From Rothia mucilaginosa (lineage in GTDB: Bacteria; Actinomycetota; Actinomycetes; Actinomycetales; Micrococcaceae), in the NCBI RefSeq assembly GCF_019334805.1, contig NZ_CP079822.1:372001-436000 (forward strand): a stretch of DNA of 64,000 nucleotides. Reading direction: 5' to 3'. Positions 10,888 through 19,790 of this stretch are shown here, in pieces. Under the pieces are notes generated by a model, which saw only the letters and a program-made list of their open reading frames with translations, searched no databases and was not told the DNA's origin. Each line of letters opens with the position of its first letter. Positions within the stretch are counted from its first letter, which is position 1. The position numbers were made by a program, and so were the translations under genes.

Positions 10888-12851
10888 TACATGCCTCCTT
10901 CAGATGCGGTACCAGAAGAACGAGAAGAAGCACGAGCCGTCAAATACGACAACGCACGAAACGCCGAACGGCGCGCCTGCTCAGGCACAAAACGGTACAC
11001 GCTACGCACCGCCATGTTCTGAGCCCACTGAAGCTTAGAAATACCGTGACCGGTGTACAGGCGACGCTGAATCGCCAGATCCTGCAACCAGGCATCTACT
11101 CCCCCGCGCTTCGTGTACGCGCCCGCACCCACGCGGTAACGCACCAGCGCCTCGGGGATATTACCCAGACGGTAGCCGGCATCGCGCAGACGCATCCACA
11201 GCCACCAATCCTCAGCGCCGGGCACAAACTCATAACCGCCCAGCTGCTGCACGGCGCTCTTCACAAACGCCACAGACGGGTGATAAATCGGGTTACGCGA
11301 ATCCATCGCGCGCAGCAGACGCGCAGAATCAACAATCGCCTCGCGGGTCGACTCCACCGCAGTATTGCTCTCATTCACCTCAAGCATGGCAGAGCCCAGC
11401 ACCGTGTAGCCGCCCTGCACCAGGGCAGGAATCAGACGCGCAAAACGAGTCGGCTCAGACAGGTCATCAGAATCAGCACGAGCCACCAGCTCATAGGAGC
11501 ACGCCTGCAGACCGGCATTCAGCGCCTCCGCCAAACCAACATTCTGAGCCAGCTCCACCACCCGAATCGGCGGGCAATCCAGATCCTCGGCGCGCTGAAC
11601 CCAACGATCCACCACGGCATCCAGCTCGGGGGTCAGCGGGCCGTCCTTCACCAAAACCAGCTCAGAAGGACGCACCGTCTGGTTCAGAAGATTCGACTCC
11701 AACGCCTGATCCAAGTAGGCGGGATTCTCCTTCGCGTACACACTCATTAGCACCGAAAAATCGGGTACAGAGCTCACGCAACCGCGCGCCTTCTCAGCCT
11801 CAACGGCACTAGCAGTAGCCGGCACGCCGTAGCGGCCGGGGAAAGTCAGCGGGTAAATACCCTCAAGCACCTGAGCATTCGGGCGAGGCGCACGCAAACC
11901 ATCACGCACACCATTGAGGAAATACCCCAGGTAAGTGCGGCGGTCATCGGTACGCAGGACAGTAGAAATCCATAGGCGCGCCGATGAGCCACCATACAGC
12001 AGCTTCTCCAGCGGGTTCAGGGTACGCGAGCGGGTAAAGACCCACAGCTTATTACGCACATCGTTATAGAAACGCGGGCCCGGGTCAGCGTTCGTCGTAC
12101 CAAAAGTCTTCGTGTGGTGCTTAGCCACCGAAGAAGGCACCGCAATACCGTCACGGTGATGAATCAGACGAGTCGAAAACTCGAAGTCATCATTCCAAAT
12201 AAAGAACTCAGCAATCGGCAAACCACCATTACGGCGAATAGCCTGCGCATCCATCAGAATCGACACGAACGAGGCGCTACGAATCGGGCGGGCACCCACA
12301 GCCTGCGCACGAGCATGACGCTGCTGACCCGCCGCAAACATCGTGCGCGGAGTGTTCATCGGGTGGTCCTCGCCGTTCGTCCACACCACACGAGATGCCA
12401 CCACCGCGGGGCGCTGCGAAGGCACCGGCGAATAGTTCAGCCAGGCGGCAACCGCCTCCGACAGGGTATTCTCGGTTGGCTCGGTGTCATCATCCATAAC
12501 CCACACCAGGTCCGGGTTGTGGCGTTCCAGGGCACGGTCAATGCCCACCGCAAAGCCGCCAGCACCACCCATGTTCTTCTCCAGGCGGATGCAATCCACC
12601 GGCAGCTCATAGTCCAGGGTGCGCAGATACTCGGCGGTGCCATCCGTGGAGGCGTTATCAACAATCACCACCGCCGTAGGCACGCGCTCACCCGAAGCGA
12701 TACCAGCCAGGGTCTTCGGTAGCAGGTCCTCGCGGTTATAGGTCACCACCACGGCAACCGTGCGGGGGTACTCGTTCAAAGAATCGCAAGATGAAGACTG
12801 ATCGGAAGAAGGCTGGGCAAAAGCGGTCACGTCGCTGTACTTTTCTGCCAT
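10887..12851 (-). CDS. Bifunctional family 2 glycosyltransferase with two GT-A domains
   Basis: 654 residues holding two glycosyltransferase modules. Module 1 (about 30-330) begins VAVVVTYNREDLLPKTL, has VDNASTDGTAEYL and the metal site WVMDDDTEP, like GlfT1-type or rhamnosyl transferases. Module 2 (about 365-610) begins FSVLMSVYAKENPAYLDQAL and has LVARADSDDLSEPTRF, like AmsE-type transferases of exopolysaccharide pathways. Together they could add two successive sugars to a lipid-linked glycan on the inner face of the membrane; acceptor and donors are unknown. Start at ATG 12851 after GGAGGGAG; a GTG 15 bases upstream lies inside that ribosome site. Confidence 0.88.
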   Translation of the reverse strand: MAEKYSDVTAFAQPSSDQSSSCDSLNEYPRTVAVVVTYNREDLLPKTLAGIASGERVPTAVVIVDNASTDGTAEYLRTLDYELPVDCIRLEKNMGGAGGFAVGIDRALERHNPDLVWVMDDDTEPTENTLSEAVAAWLNYSPVPSQRPAVVASRVVWTNGEDHPMNTPRTMFAAGQQRHARAQAVGARPIRSASFVSILMDAQAIRRNGGLPIAEFFIWNDDFEFSTRLIHHRDGIAVPSSVAKHHTKTFGTTNADPGPRFYNDVRNKLWVFTRSRTLNPLEKLLYGGSSARLWISTVLRTDDRRTYLGYFLNGVRDGLRAPRPNAQVLEGIYPLTFPGRYGVPATASAVEAEKARGCVSSVPDFSVLMSVYAKENPAYLDQALESNLLNQTVRPSELVLVKDGPLTPELDAVVDRWVQRAEDLDCPPIRVVELAQNVGLAEALNAGLQACSYELVARADSDDLSEPTRFARLIPALVQGGYTVLGSAMLEVNESNTAVESTREAIVDSARLLRAMDSRNPIYHPSVAFVKSAVQQLGGYEFVPGAEDWWLWMRLRDAGYRLGNIPEALVRYRVGAGAYTKRGGVDAWLQDLAIQRRLYTGHGISKLQWAQNMAVRSVYRFVPEQARRSAFRALSYLTARASSRSSGTASEGGM

Positions 12852-13280
12852 AAGTTCTCCCTCCACGGCGCGATGCGCCTGAATCAGCCGATACGCGATA
12901 TACCCATACCGAACTGGGCGCTTGTGGTGTTTCTCGCGCCCGCGGTATTCAACCGTGTGGATATATCACTCAAAGAAAATATTCTACCTGCGGTCTCCAC
13001 TAGAGAGTGAACCATCACCCCAAAAGGCGCACTTTATGACAAATAAACAACCGAATTCAGTTGATTTATCCGCATAGCGGACGTACCGGCACACCCAGTT
13101 TTGGGTATCCATCAAGCTACCAGCTTCACAGCCTGTGTTTGCGCTGTGCACCCCGTGCGAAAAAACGACCAGAGACCGAATAAAACCCCACAAATTCCCC
13201 ATAAACTGTTCAAATATGGGAAAGTTGAAATGACCCCATTTTTCCCCGCAACGTACGCGGGCTCGTGAGAGGTAAAAGAG
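12852..13280. other. Divergent intergenic region between glycosyltransferase and reductase
   Basis: About 430 bases between two divergently transcribed genes, so it must carry both promoters. It is AT-rich from about 12950 to 13080. I see no clear -35/-10 pair, RNA gene or operator. The right-hand gene has a GAGAGG ribosome site at 13266-13271. Confidence 0.5.
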
Positions 13281-14282
13281 ATGTCCGAATCCAAGTGGAA
13301 AGTCATTGGCGCCAGCGGCTTCGTTGGTTCCTCCATCGTCGCGCGTCTGAACGCAGAAGGTATCAGCGTCGACCCCATCGAGGCACCTCGACTCGCAACC
13401 CGCGCCCTCGACGTAGACAGCATCATCGACGAAGCAGACCAGCTTGAAGGCATCATCGACTCCCTCGCAGAAGCCTTCGCCGGCGCGCAGGTCGTCGTCA
13501 ACGCGGCGGGCCTCGCAGCACCCAATATGCAAGATCTGCCCCCGCTCGTCGGCGCAAACGCCCTGCTTCCCGCCGTAATCGCCATCGCCGCGCAGCGCAC
13601 CGGCGTGCGCCGCGTCATCCATCTCTCCTCCGCAGCTGTACAGGGCCCGCGCCTCGTGCTGGATGATTCCGAAGAGACTAACCCGTTCAGCGCCTACTCC
13701 TTCTCCAAGGCACTCGGTGAAGAAGCGCTGCTCGACCTGCAGGACTACTTCCTCGAAGAGCACCCCGACTGCGCACCCGAACTGTGCATCCTGCGCGCAA
13801 CCAGCGTGCAGGGCCGCGGCCGACGCACCACCGAACTCTTCGCCAAGATGGCCTCCTCCCCCTTCGCATCCGTTGCGGGTGCGGGCACCGGTAAGTCCCC
13901 GGTCTCCAGCGTGCACGCCCTCGCAGAATTCGTGGTCATGCTCGGCACTTTCCCCGGCGAGCTACCCACCATCGTGTTGCAGCCCTGGGAAGGTGCAACC
14001 GTCGCCTCCGCATCCGTGGACGCTGGTCGCCGCCACCCGCGCCGCCTGCCCGAGTGGCTCTGCCGCGCGGCCGTCAAGGCGGGCTACACCGTCTCCGAAC
14101 TAATGAACGACAAGTTCGCAGGATCCGTACGTAAGGTCGAGGTCATGTGGTTCGGCCAGGGCATCGACGACTCCTGGGCACGTGACAACAACCTTCTGCC
14201 CACCCCGCGCGTGCGTGAAGTACTGCGCAACGCCCACACCGCGCTGGGTAAGAAGAAGGACCGCCGCTTCGAGAAGAACTAA
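13281..14282 (+). CDS. NAD-dependent epimerase/dehydratase-family (extended SDR) reductase
   Basis: 333 residues. The N-terminus has the nucleotide-binding loop VIGASGFVGSSIV (residues 8-20). The active-site serine is in HLSSAAVQGP and the Tyr/Lys pair in YSFSK (about residues 138-142), so the catalytic triad looks complete. The family includes C-4 reductases such as WbpV/WbpK that finish QuiNAc or FucNAc after a WbpM-type dehydratase. The neighbouring dehydratase and WbpL-like transferase make that role attractive, but substrate is inferred only. It is the only plus-strand gene in the first 29 kb. Confidence 0.75.
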   Translation: MSESKWKVIGASGFVGSSIVARLNAEGISVDPIEAPRLATRALDVDSIIDEADQLEGIIDSLAEAFAGAQVVVNAAGLAAPNMQDLPPLVGANALLPAVIAIAAQRTGVRRVIHLSSAAVQGPRLVLDDSEETNPFSAYSFSKALGEEALLDLQDYFLEEHPDCAPELCILRATSVQGRGRRTTELFAKMASSPFASVAGAGTGKSPVSSVHALAEFVVMLGTFPGELPTIVLQPWEGATVASASVDAGRRHPRRLPEWLCRAAVKAGYTVSELMNDKFAGSVRKVEVMWFGQGIDDSWARDNNLLPTPRVREVLRNAHTALGKKKDRRFEKN

Positions 14283-14337
14283 GCAGACACCTGATTCGAG
14301 CTTCACGCTCCAGGGCTTGTCAACGTTATAAGACATA

Positions 14338-14381
14338 AAGGGAACGCCCGATATATCAGCTGATATATCGGGCGTTCCCTT
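14338..14381. terminator. Bidirectional terminator: perfect 22-bp inverted repeat
   Basis: A perfect palindrome with arms 14338-14359 and 14360-14381 (arm starts aagggaacgcccgatatatc). It sits between convergent genes, 55 bases after the reductase stop and 24 bases before the Sua5-family stop, and can end transcription from both sides. No long T run follows, but the arms end in AAGGG/CCCTT. Confidence 0.75.
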
Positions 14382-14405
14382 ATACGTTTAATGCTCACAA
14401 AAGCT

Positions 14406-15623
14406 TTAGAGCTGGTCCTCCGGGGCATCCTTCTGCTCGGTCTTTGCCTCAGCTTCAGTCTTGGTAGCCTCAGTCTTAGCGTCTTCAGCCTTAGCTTCTG
14501 CCGGCTTAGCCTCGCTCTGAGCGGGTGCACTCTGAGCGGCAGTCTCAATCTTCGACTCGCCAAAGACCAGCGCGCGAGCAGTATCAGCAGGAACCGGGTG
14601 GGTCTGCGGCTCATCCGCACGAACCGGCTTCGGAGTGTTGTCACGGTAGCCGCGCGAACGCTCCTGATCCACGCCAGTGCTGAAAGCAGAAGACAGAGCC
14701 GAAGTAGCGCCCAGCAGAGACGCAGCGACAGAACCGGCAACCGGTGCCGAAGCGCGACGAGCAGGCTCACCGCTCACAGTGTGGGTGCTGTCCCACTGCT
14801 CGTACGCCTCATCCAGGTCAGCCTGCTCATCCAGAGCACGCTCAGAAGGAGTCGACTCAGACGGCGCAGAAGAAGCAGTCTCAGCTTCCTCAACCTTACG
14901 AGCTGCCTGCTCGTCAGCCTCCGCACGAGTCAGAATGGTCGGAACGACCTCACGCAGCTCCTCCACTGAAATTGCGCCCTCACGAACCACCACGTAGGGG
15001 AAGGAAGTGCAATCCAGAATCGTCGACGGTGCCGGGTCACGCTCAGTCACCACGACCACGCCGTCCTCATTCGGCTCAGATTCAAGCGGCTTAGGACGAG
15101 CGCCACCGTCAATCACCACGGCAACGTCCTCACCCAGGGAATCCATGGCGGTCTGTGCGTCCAGTGCGGCTTCTTGACCGGTCTTGTTCGCGCTCGAAAC
15201 CGCCAGCGGACCGTGCTCAGTCAGCAGCTTCAGGGCGAACTCATCATCGGGAACACGGACGGCAACAGTACCGCGGGTCTCACCCAAATCCCAGCTCAGT
15301 GACGGGTACGCGTGAAGAATGATAGTCAGCGCGCCGGGCCAGAAGCGACCACCCAGATCGTAAATATCGTCCGGAACGTCGTCGACCACGCCAGCGAGCG
15401 CAGCAAGATCAAAGATCAGCACGGGCGGCGGCATGGTGCGGTCGCGGCCCTTATCTGCCAGCAGCTTGGCAACGCCCTGATGCGAGAAAGCATCGGCGGC
15501 AATACCGTAGACGGTATCGGTGGGCATCACAATCGTGTCGTGCGCCTTCAGCGCCTCGCGGGCAGCTTCGATGGCCTCGCGGGTCTCAGTTTCAGTCGTT
15601 ACGGGGTACAGCTTTGCAGTCAC
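14406..15623 (-). CDS. L-threonylcarbamoyladenylate synthase (Sua5/YrdC/TsaC family) with long C-terminal tail
   Basis: Makes threonylcarbamoyl-AMP for the t6A modification of tRNAs that read ANN codons. The YrdC domain fills about residues 5-215: IVMPTDTVYGIAADAFS, the later WPGALTIILHA, VAVRVPDDEFA and GPLAVSSANKTG are all recognisable. After it comes about 190 residues rich in Ala, Glu, Ser, Thr and Pro with no visible domain, so the protein (405 residues) is much longer than the usual 200-350. I start at GTG 15623 (VTAKLYPVTTET), where the family usually begins; an ATG 90 bases upstream adds an atypical leader. Follows prmC, as in other actinobacteria. Confidence 0.88.
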   Translation of the reverse strand: MTAKLYPVTTETETREAIEAAREALKAHDTIVMPTDTVYGIAADAFSHQGVAKLLADKGRDRTMPPPVLIFDLAALAGVVDDVPDDIYDLGGRFWPGALTIILHAYPSLSWDLGETRGTVAVRVPDDEFALKLLTEHGPLAVSSANKTGQEAALDAQTAMDSLGEDVAVVIDGGARPKPLESEPNEDGVVVVTERDPAPSTILDCTSFPYVVVREGAISVEELREVVPTILTRAEADEQAARKVEEAETASSAPSESTPSERALDEQADLDEAYEQWDSTHTVSGEPARRASAPVAGSVAASLLGATSALSSAFSTGVDQERSRGYRDNTPKPVRADEPQTHPVPADTARALVFGESKIETAAQSAPAQSEAKPAEAKAEDAKTEATKTEAEAKTEQKDAPEDQL

Positions 15624-15792
15624 GGGTCTTATTCTCTCATGTTTTTCTGGATGCGGCGAGACACCGGCACCCACAACGCGCCATGTGGAAACGCTCTTCC
15701 GGGGGTTCGCCATATTTCACCGGCTCTGGGCTGGTTACTGGGGCGGACGCGTTGCCTTCACGCAGTCCGGCACGGGCTAGGTGGTGCATTTA

Positions 15793-16719
15793 CTAGTCTA
15801 AAGGCTCTAGTGGGCGCGGTTTATAACCGACGCTATGACGCGGACGATTATTCAGGTCACGCACCGGGTAGCAGCCCTCGAAGCCAACACGCGCCAACAG
15901 CTTGGCGACGGCTTCTTCCTGGGTGTCGTCGTGCTCCATGATGAACAGACCGCCGGGGGCAAGAAGCTCGAAGGCGCGGGCGGCAATTGCGGAGGGCATC
16001 TGCATGCCGTCCTCTCCCCCGCCGTACAGCGCCATGTCCGGGTCGTGCAGGGCGGCTTCCGGGTCGGCGGGTACGTTCGCCGGTGGAATGTACGGAGGGT
16101 TCGAGAGTACCGCGTCGAAGGTTCCGGTAAGCTCGGGCAGGGCGGTGAGGGCGTCCCCCTGTACCAGGTGCACGCCGAGCGGCTCCAGGTTTTTACGGGT
16201 GTAGGGGATGGCCTCTTCGGAGAGTTCCACCGCGAACACCTGGGCGTTCGGCAGTTCGCTCTTGATTGCCGCGGCGATAGCCCCGGAGCCGGTGCATAGG
16301 TCGACGATGCGCAGCGCACCGGTTGCCGAAGCGGTACCGGTTGCCGATTTGGCGCGTGCGTTCAGCACTTTGAGGGCTTCTTCGACGAGTAGCTCGGTCT
16401 CGGGGCGGGGTACGAACACGCCCGGCCCAACCGACAGCTCTAGGCGGTAGAAGGGAGCGGAGCCGGTGATGTGTTGCAGCGGTTCGCGGCAGCCGCGGCG
16501 GGCAACCAGCGCCTCGTACTCTGCGACCTGGCCGGGGGTGAGCCGTTCCCCCATCAGCGCGGCGTGCTGGAGGCGCGAGCGTGAGCCGTCATAGAGCAGG
16601 TGTGCGGCGAGTAGCTCAGCATCGACGCGGGGGCTGGGCACCTGCGCCAGTGCCGCGGTGGCGCGCGTGAGTACCTGCGCGAGTTCTTCTCCGCGCGGGT
16701 CGTGCACATTCACCTTCAT
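15793..16719 (-). CDS. prmC: Peptide chain release factor N5-glutamine methyltransferase
   Basis: Methylates the glutamine of the GGQ motif in release factors using S-adenosylmethionine. 308 residues: an N-terminal helical domain, then the methyltransferase fold with IVDLCTGSGAIAAAI near residue 135 and the catalytic NPPY at about 207-210. ATG start with AAGGAG six bases upstream. Its substrate gene prfA lies just upstream but is separated from it by the orphan gene at 17061-18206; elsewhere the two are usually adjacent. Confidence 0.95.
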   Translation of the reverse strand: MKVNVHDPRGEELAQVLTRATAALAQVPSPRVDAELLAAHLLYDGSRSRLQHAALMGERLTPGQVAEYEALVARRGCREPLQHITGSAPFYRLELSVGPGVFVPRPETELLVEEALKVLNARAKSATGTASATGALRIVDLCTGSGAIAAAIKSELPNAQVFAVELSEEAIPYTRKNLEPLGVHLVQGDALTALPELTGTFDAVLSNPPYIPPANVPADPEAALHDPDMALYGGGEDGMQMPSAIAARAFELLAPGGLFIMEHDDTQEEAVAKLLARVGFEGCYPVRDLNNRPRHSVGYKPRPLEPLD

Positions 16720-17060
16720 GAGCTCTCCTTATGCTCTCTTCTACCTTTAGAAATTATCCCCTTTTAGGAATTGCCCTTGGACATGTCTAAATAGCGGCTA
16801 CGCTAGCTCGTATTGTTTGCTTTCACAACCGATATTTCCTCGCTAAGTAGCACCTCACAGAGTACCATTCCTCCGATTCCCTAATTAGTCGATGCGGGTA
16901 GCTAGTTTCTCAGACCGGACTATCCGTCATCCAAAAGAAGACAATAGAACCCAGCAAACTTTGCATCTGCCGAGGATGGAGGGGCAGCCGTAACAGCCTG
17001 TCACGACCACCCCTCCCCTACACGCTATGCGCTACGGGGATATCCCGTAGACGCTCCGCC
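16720..17060. other. Intergenic region with hairpins behind the orphan gene
   Basis: 341 bases without a gene. Two hairpins lie just after the orphan gene on the minus strand: an imperfect long one at about 16979-17017 (outer stem ggagggg with cccctcc, inner gtaaca with tgtcac) and a short one at 17032-17050 (ctacggg with cccgtag). Neither has a T run but either may end transcription. The rest is AT-richer than the genes around it and presumably contains the prmC promoter; I see no certain promoter. Confidence 0.45.
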
Positions 17061-18206
17061 CTAGTACCAGAGGTCCTCACCCCGATAGTTTGGGTCGCCT
17101 CCGCCGCAGTAAGTGCACTCACTATCGCAATAAGCTGCACCGCATGTTTCACCGGGAATTCCGATAGACAGGTACTCGTAAGTTCCCTTTAGATAGGATG
17201 CTTCATGCCAAAGAAGAACCTCGAACGGCGTGGTCTCTTTCGTTTCCCGGTGCAGAAGCCCCGCGAGTGACTCCAACCGGTCAACAACCGCACGGGTAGC
17301 GGTGCGCATCAGCCAGCTCCGATCGTCTCGTTCCTCGTACCAGGACGGGTAAACCTTGAACGGATCGGACGGGCTAATCCTGTCCGGAGGGGAAACGTCG
17401 GTGGATTTGCTGAAGAAGTACCCCGAATCCACCAGCGCCAACACCATGTGAGGTGCCGTAGCATTCAGCAATTCGGAAGGATACGGCTCATCAGCCAGCG
17501 GCGGAAAATACCAGCGGAACCAGTAGCTCCTAGCGCTATGCACCCCTTCAAAGAACTCCGGATGGCTCTCCTGAAGCTCCGCATATTCCTTTGAATACTT
17601 GAGAGCGTTCAGAGAGTCCGCCACCTCCGGAGTAATCGGTAAGATGTAAGCCACCGCCCCGCCAAAGTTCCACGTCTGCTGATGCCTAGCATCCGGCCAG
17701 TGGTTGGAAATCAGCTTCTTCTGCAGATACCTGCCGAGATAAACATAGTTGTGGTCCTTCACCACAACCACGTTCTCGTAGACCACCTTCACAATACGCG
17801 GGCCGTCAGAGGTCAGCACATGGTCACCGATACGGCATACGATTTCTCGGCCTTTGCCGTCTCTCGTCATCATGGTGACGGAGGTATGGTCGAGAGTTGC
17901 CCCCAGGTAAAAAGCGTGCCGGCAGATGACGGGGTACCTAATCTTCTCGCCCTCCCAGTCATAGCAGGTCAAGACAATATCAAGTGGGTCATCTTCCCTC
18001 ACCTCGCCGGTAAAGACGTACCGATCATCCCAATACTCATAGGGTTGACCAACGCGAGAACGGTTCAGCAACCGTGCCGAGAACTTTGAGCCTTCCACTC
18101 CCACGACTTCAAGAACAAGCAGCTCGCGTCCGTCTTTACCATCGTCCAAATCACTAATTTCGACAAGGATTCCATCACCCGGTTGAAGGTCAACAATAAC
18201 GCCCAT
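17061..18206 (-). CDS. Hypothetical protein with four-cysteine C-terminal cluster
   Basis: 381 residues; I do not recognise a family. No signal peptide or membrane segment. The first 160 residues look beta-rich, with alternating hydrophobic stretches (LQPGDGILVEI, ELLVLEVVGVEG, RIVKVVYENVVVV). The middle (about 190-330) is rich in Tyr and Trp. The last 30 residues hold C355, C360, C364 and C367 (C-x4-C-x3-C-x2-C), which could bind a metal. ATG start after AAGG. The gene has hairpins on both flanks and its own upstream space, so it is a separate unit set between prfA and prmC. Function unknown; a metal-binding tail is inferred from spacing only. Confidence 0.8.
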   Translation of the reverse strand: MGVIVDLQPGDGILVEISDLDDGKDGRELLVLEVVGVEGSKFSARLLNRSRVGQPYEYWDDRYVFTGEVREDDPLDIVLTCYDWEGEKIRYPVICRHAFYLGATLDHTSVTMMTRDGKGREIVCRIGDHVLTSDGPRIVKVVYENVVVVKDHNYVYLGRYLQKKLISNHWPDARHQQTWNFGGAVAYILPITPEVADSLNALKYSKEYAELQESHPEFFEGVHSARSYWFRWYFPPLADEPYPSELLNATAPHMVLALVDSGYFFSKSTDVSPPDRISPSDPFKVYPSWYEERDDRSWLMRTATRAVVDRLESLAGLLHRETKETTPFEVLLWHEASYLKGTYEYLSIGIPGETCGAAYCDSECTYCGGGDPNYRGEDLWY

Positions 18207-18269
18207 ATTCTCTGCCTTTCGCTCAATAGCTAACCAAAAATCATCAGTATCTAAATCTCAAAAATTACC

Positions 18270-18295
18270 GGTGCCGGGCTACGCTGCCCGGCACC
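18270..18295 (-). terminator. Hairpin upstream of the orphan gene
   Basis: Ten-base perfect stem (ggtgccgggc, 18270-18279, with gcccggcacc, 18286-18295) and a 6-base loop. On the minus strand it is followed by GGTAATTTTTG. It lies 64 bases before the orphan gene and would act as a second stop for transcripts coming from prfA. Confidence 0.6.
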
Positions 18296-18465
18296 CCTAA
18301 ATCGGCTTCCATCTTTTCTCTATTCGTTTTTCAAAGAACACTGCTACCGGAGGCTCTCACCCGCGATAAACCCCACGGCAACGCTAGCTACACCTCTAGT
18401 CTAGGGTGAAGCTTTCAAACACGCGCGGCGTTTGGTCATTCACCGCTCGACGCCCGGTGATAGGC

Positions 18466-18512
18466 GCAAAAAAGGCGCGCGAGTTCAGCAATCAAGCTAA
18501 ACTCACGCGCCT
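18466..18512 (-). terminator. Rho-independent terminator of prfA
   Basis: On the minus strand a 13-base stem with one mismatch (arms at 18500-18512 and 18473-18485, GC-rich end ggcgcg) is followed by TTTTTT (complement of 18468-18473). It lies about 55 bases after the prfA stop codon. A strong intrinsic terminator, so prfA is not transcribed together with prmC here. Confidence 0.88.
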
Positions 18513-18567
18513 ATACCGGTCTGCTATCGCAAACCCAAAGCCACTAACAAGTGAAAGTTATACAGAA

Positions 18568-19650
18568 CTACTTCTGTTCCTGGCCCACCTGAGCGAGGCG
18601 GTGCGCCTCATCCATCTCAATAGCGGACTGAACCACAGGCTCCAGGTCACCATTCAGTACAGCATCCAGGTTGTACGCCTTGTAGCCGGTACGGTGATCC
18701 GCAATGCGGTTCTCTGGGAAATTGTAGGTACGGATACGCTCCGAACGGTCCATAGTACGCACCTGCGAAGCACGGTGCGCCGCGTTCTCAGCGTCAATCT
18801 GCTCCTGCTGGTGAGCCAGCAGTCGCGCACGCAGCACGCGCATTGCAGCTTCACGGTTCTGCAGCTGAGACTTCTCATTCTGCATCGCCACGACAATACC
18901 GGTCGGCAGGTGGGTAATACGCACCGCCGAGTCGGTGGTGTTCACCGACTGACCACCGGGGCCCGAAGAACGGTACACGTCAATCTTCAGGTCGTTCTGG
19001 TTAATCTCGATTTCCTCGGGCTCATCCACCTCAGGGAACACCAGAACACCAGCAGCGGAGGTGTGGATACGGCCCTGAGACTCGGTCGCCGGAACGCGCT
19101 GCACGCGGTGCACGCCGCCCTCGTACTTCAGGTGCGCCCACACGCCCTCAGCAGGCTCATTCGAGGAACCCTTAATAGCGATCTGTGCGTCCTTGTAACC
19201 GCCAACATCGGTGCTGGTCGAAGAAATAATCTCAGTCTTCCAGCCCTTGTTCTCGGCATAACGCATGTACATGCGCAGCAGGTCACCAGCGAACAGAGCC
19301 GCCTCGTCGCCACCAGCACCAGCCTTCACCTCAAGAATGACGTTACGGCCATCATCCGGGTCACGCGGAATCAGCAGGCGGCGCAGCTTCTCCTGAGCAA
19401 CCTCCAGCTCCTCCTCCAGGCCGGGAATCTCCGCCGCAAAATCCGGATCCTCATCAGCCATCTCGCGAGCAGCCTCAAGGTCATCCTTCAGCGAAGTGTA
19501 CTTGTTGTACGCAGTCACAATACCGGTCAGCTCCGCGTAACGGCGGCCCACACGGCGTGCCTTACCCTGATTCGCCTGCACGGCGGGGTCAGCCAGCTGA
19601 TTCTGCAGGTCAGCGTGCTCATCCAGCAGAACCTGAATAGATTCAAACAT
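18568..19650 (-). CDS. prfA: Peptide chain release factor 1
   Basis: Recognises UAA and UAG in the ribosome and releases the finished protein. 360 residues, full length. The stop-codon reading motif PAT is in [18 protein letters not shown], and the peptidyl-transferase motif GGQ is at about residues 232-234 in [17 protein letters not shown]. Starts ATG at 19650. Downstream of rho, as in most actinobacteria, but no rpmE gene lies between them. Confidence 0.97.
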   Translation of the reverse strand: MFESIQVLLDEHADLQNQLADPAVQANQGKARRVGRRYAELTGIVTAYNKYTSLKDDLEAAREMADEDPDFAAEIPGLEEELEVAQEKLRRLLIPRDPDDGRNVILEVKAGAGGDEAALFAGDLLRMYMRYAENKGWKTEIISSTSTDVGGYKDAQIAIKGSSNEPAEGVWAHLKYEGGVHRVQRVPATESQGRIHTSAAGVLVFPEVDEPEEIEINQNDLKIDVYRSSGPGGQSVNTTDSAVRITHLPTGIVVAMQNEKSQLQNREAAMRVLRARLLAHQQEQIDAENAAHRASQVRTMDRSERIRTYNFPENRIADHRTGYKAYNLDAVLNGDLEPVVQSAIEMDEAHRLAQVGQEQK

Positions 19651-19740
19651 TCTGTTCTCTCTTCCATCTCCCGCACTTTACGCCGCACGGGCAGGCACTA
19701 GACATCTCACACCCCTGGCAGGGATGCACAAAACGAACGG

Positions 19741-19781
19741 CTCACGCGCCCCACCCACAATGAGGAGGTGGGGCGCGTGAG
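19741..19781. terminator. Hairpin after rho
   Basis: Perfect 15-base stem (19741-19755 with 19767-19781, ctcacgcgccccacc) and an 11-base loop, 10 bases after the rho stop codon on the minus strand. No T run follows, so its strength as a terminator is uncertain. Confidence 0.6.
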
Positions 19782-19790
19782 ATACGAGCC

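Noticed and set aside
12984..13916. 310-codon minus-strand frame over the reductase start and upstream gap
   Set aside because: The reductase on the plus strand has the cofactor and catalytic motifs; this frame is a Gly/Cys/Val shadow extended through the intergenic region.
18207..18567. Riboswitch or small RNA between prfA and the orphan gene
   Set aside because: The hairpins there are better explained as terminators; no known riboswitch core was seen.
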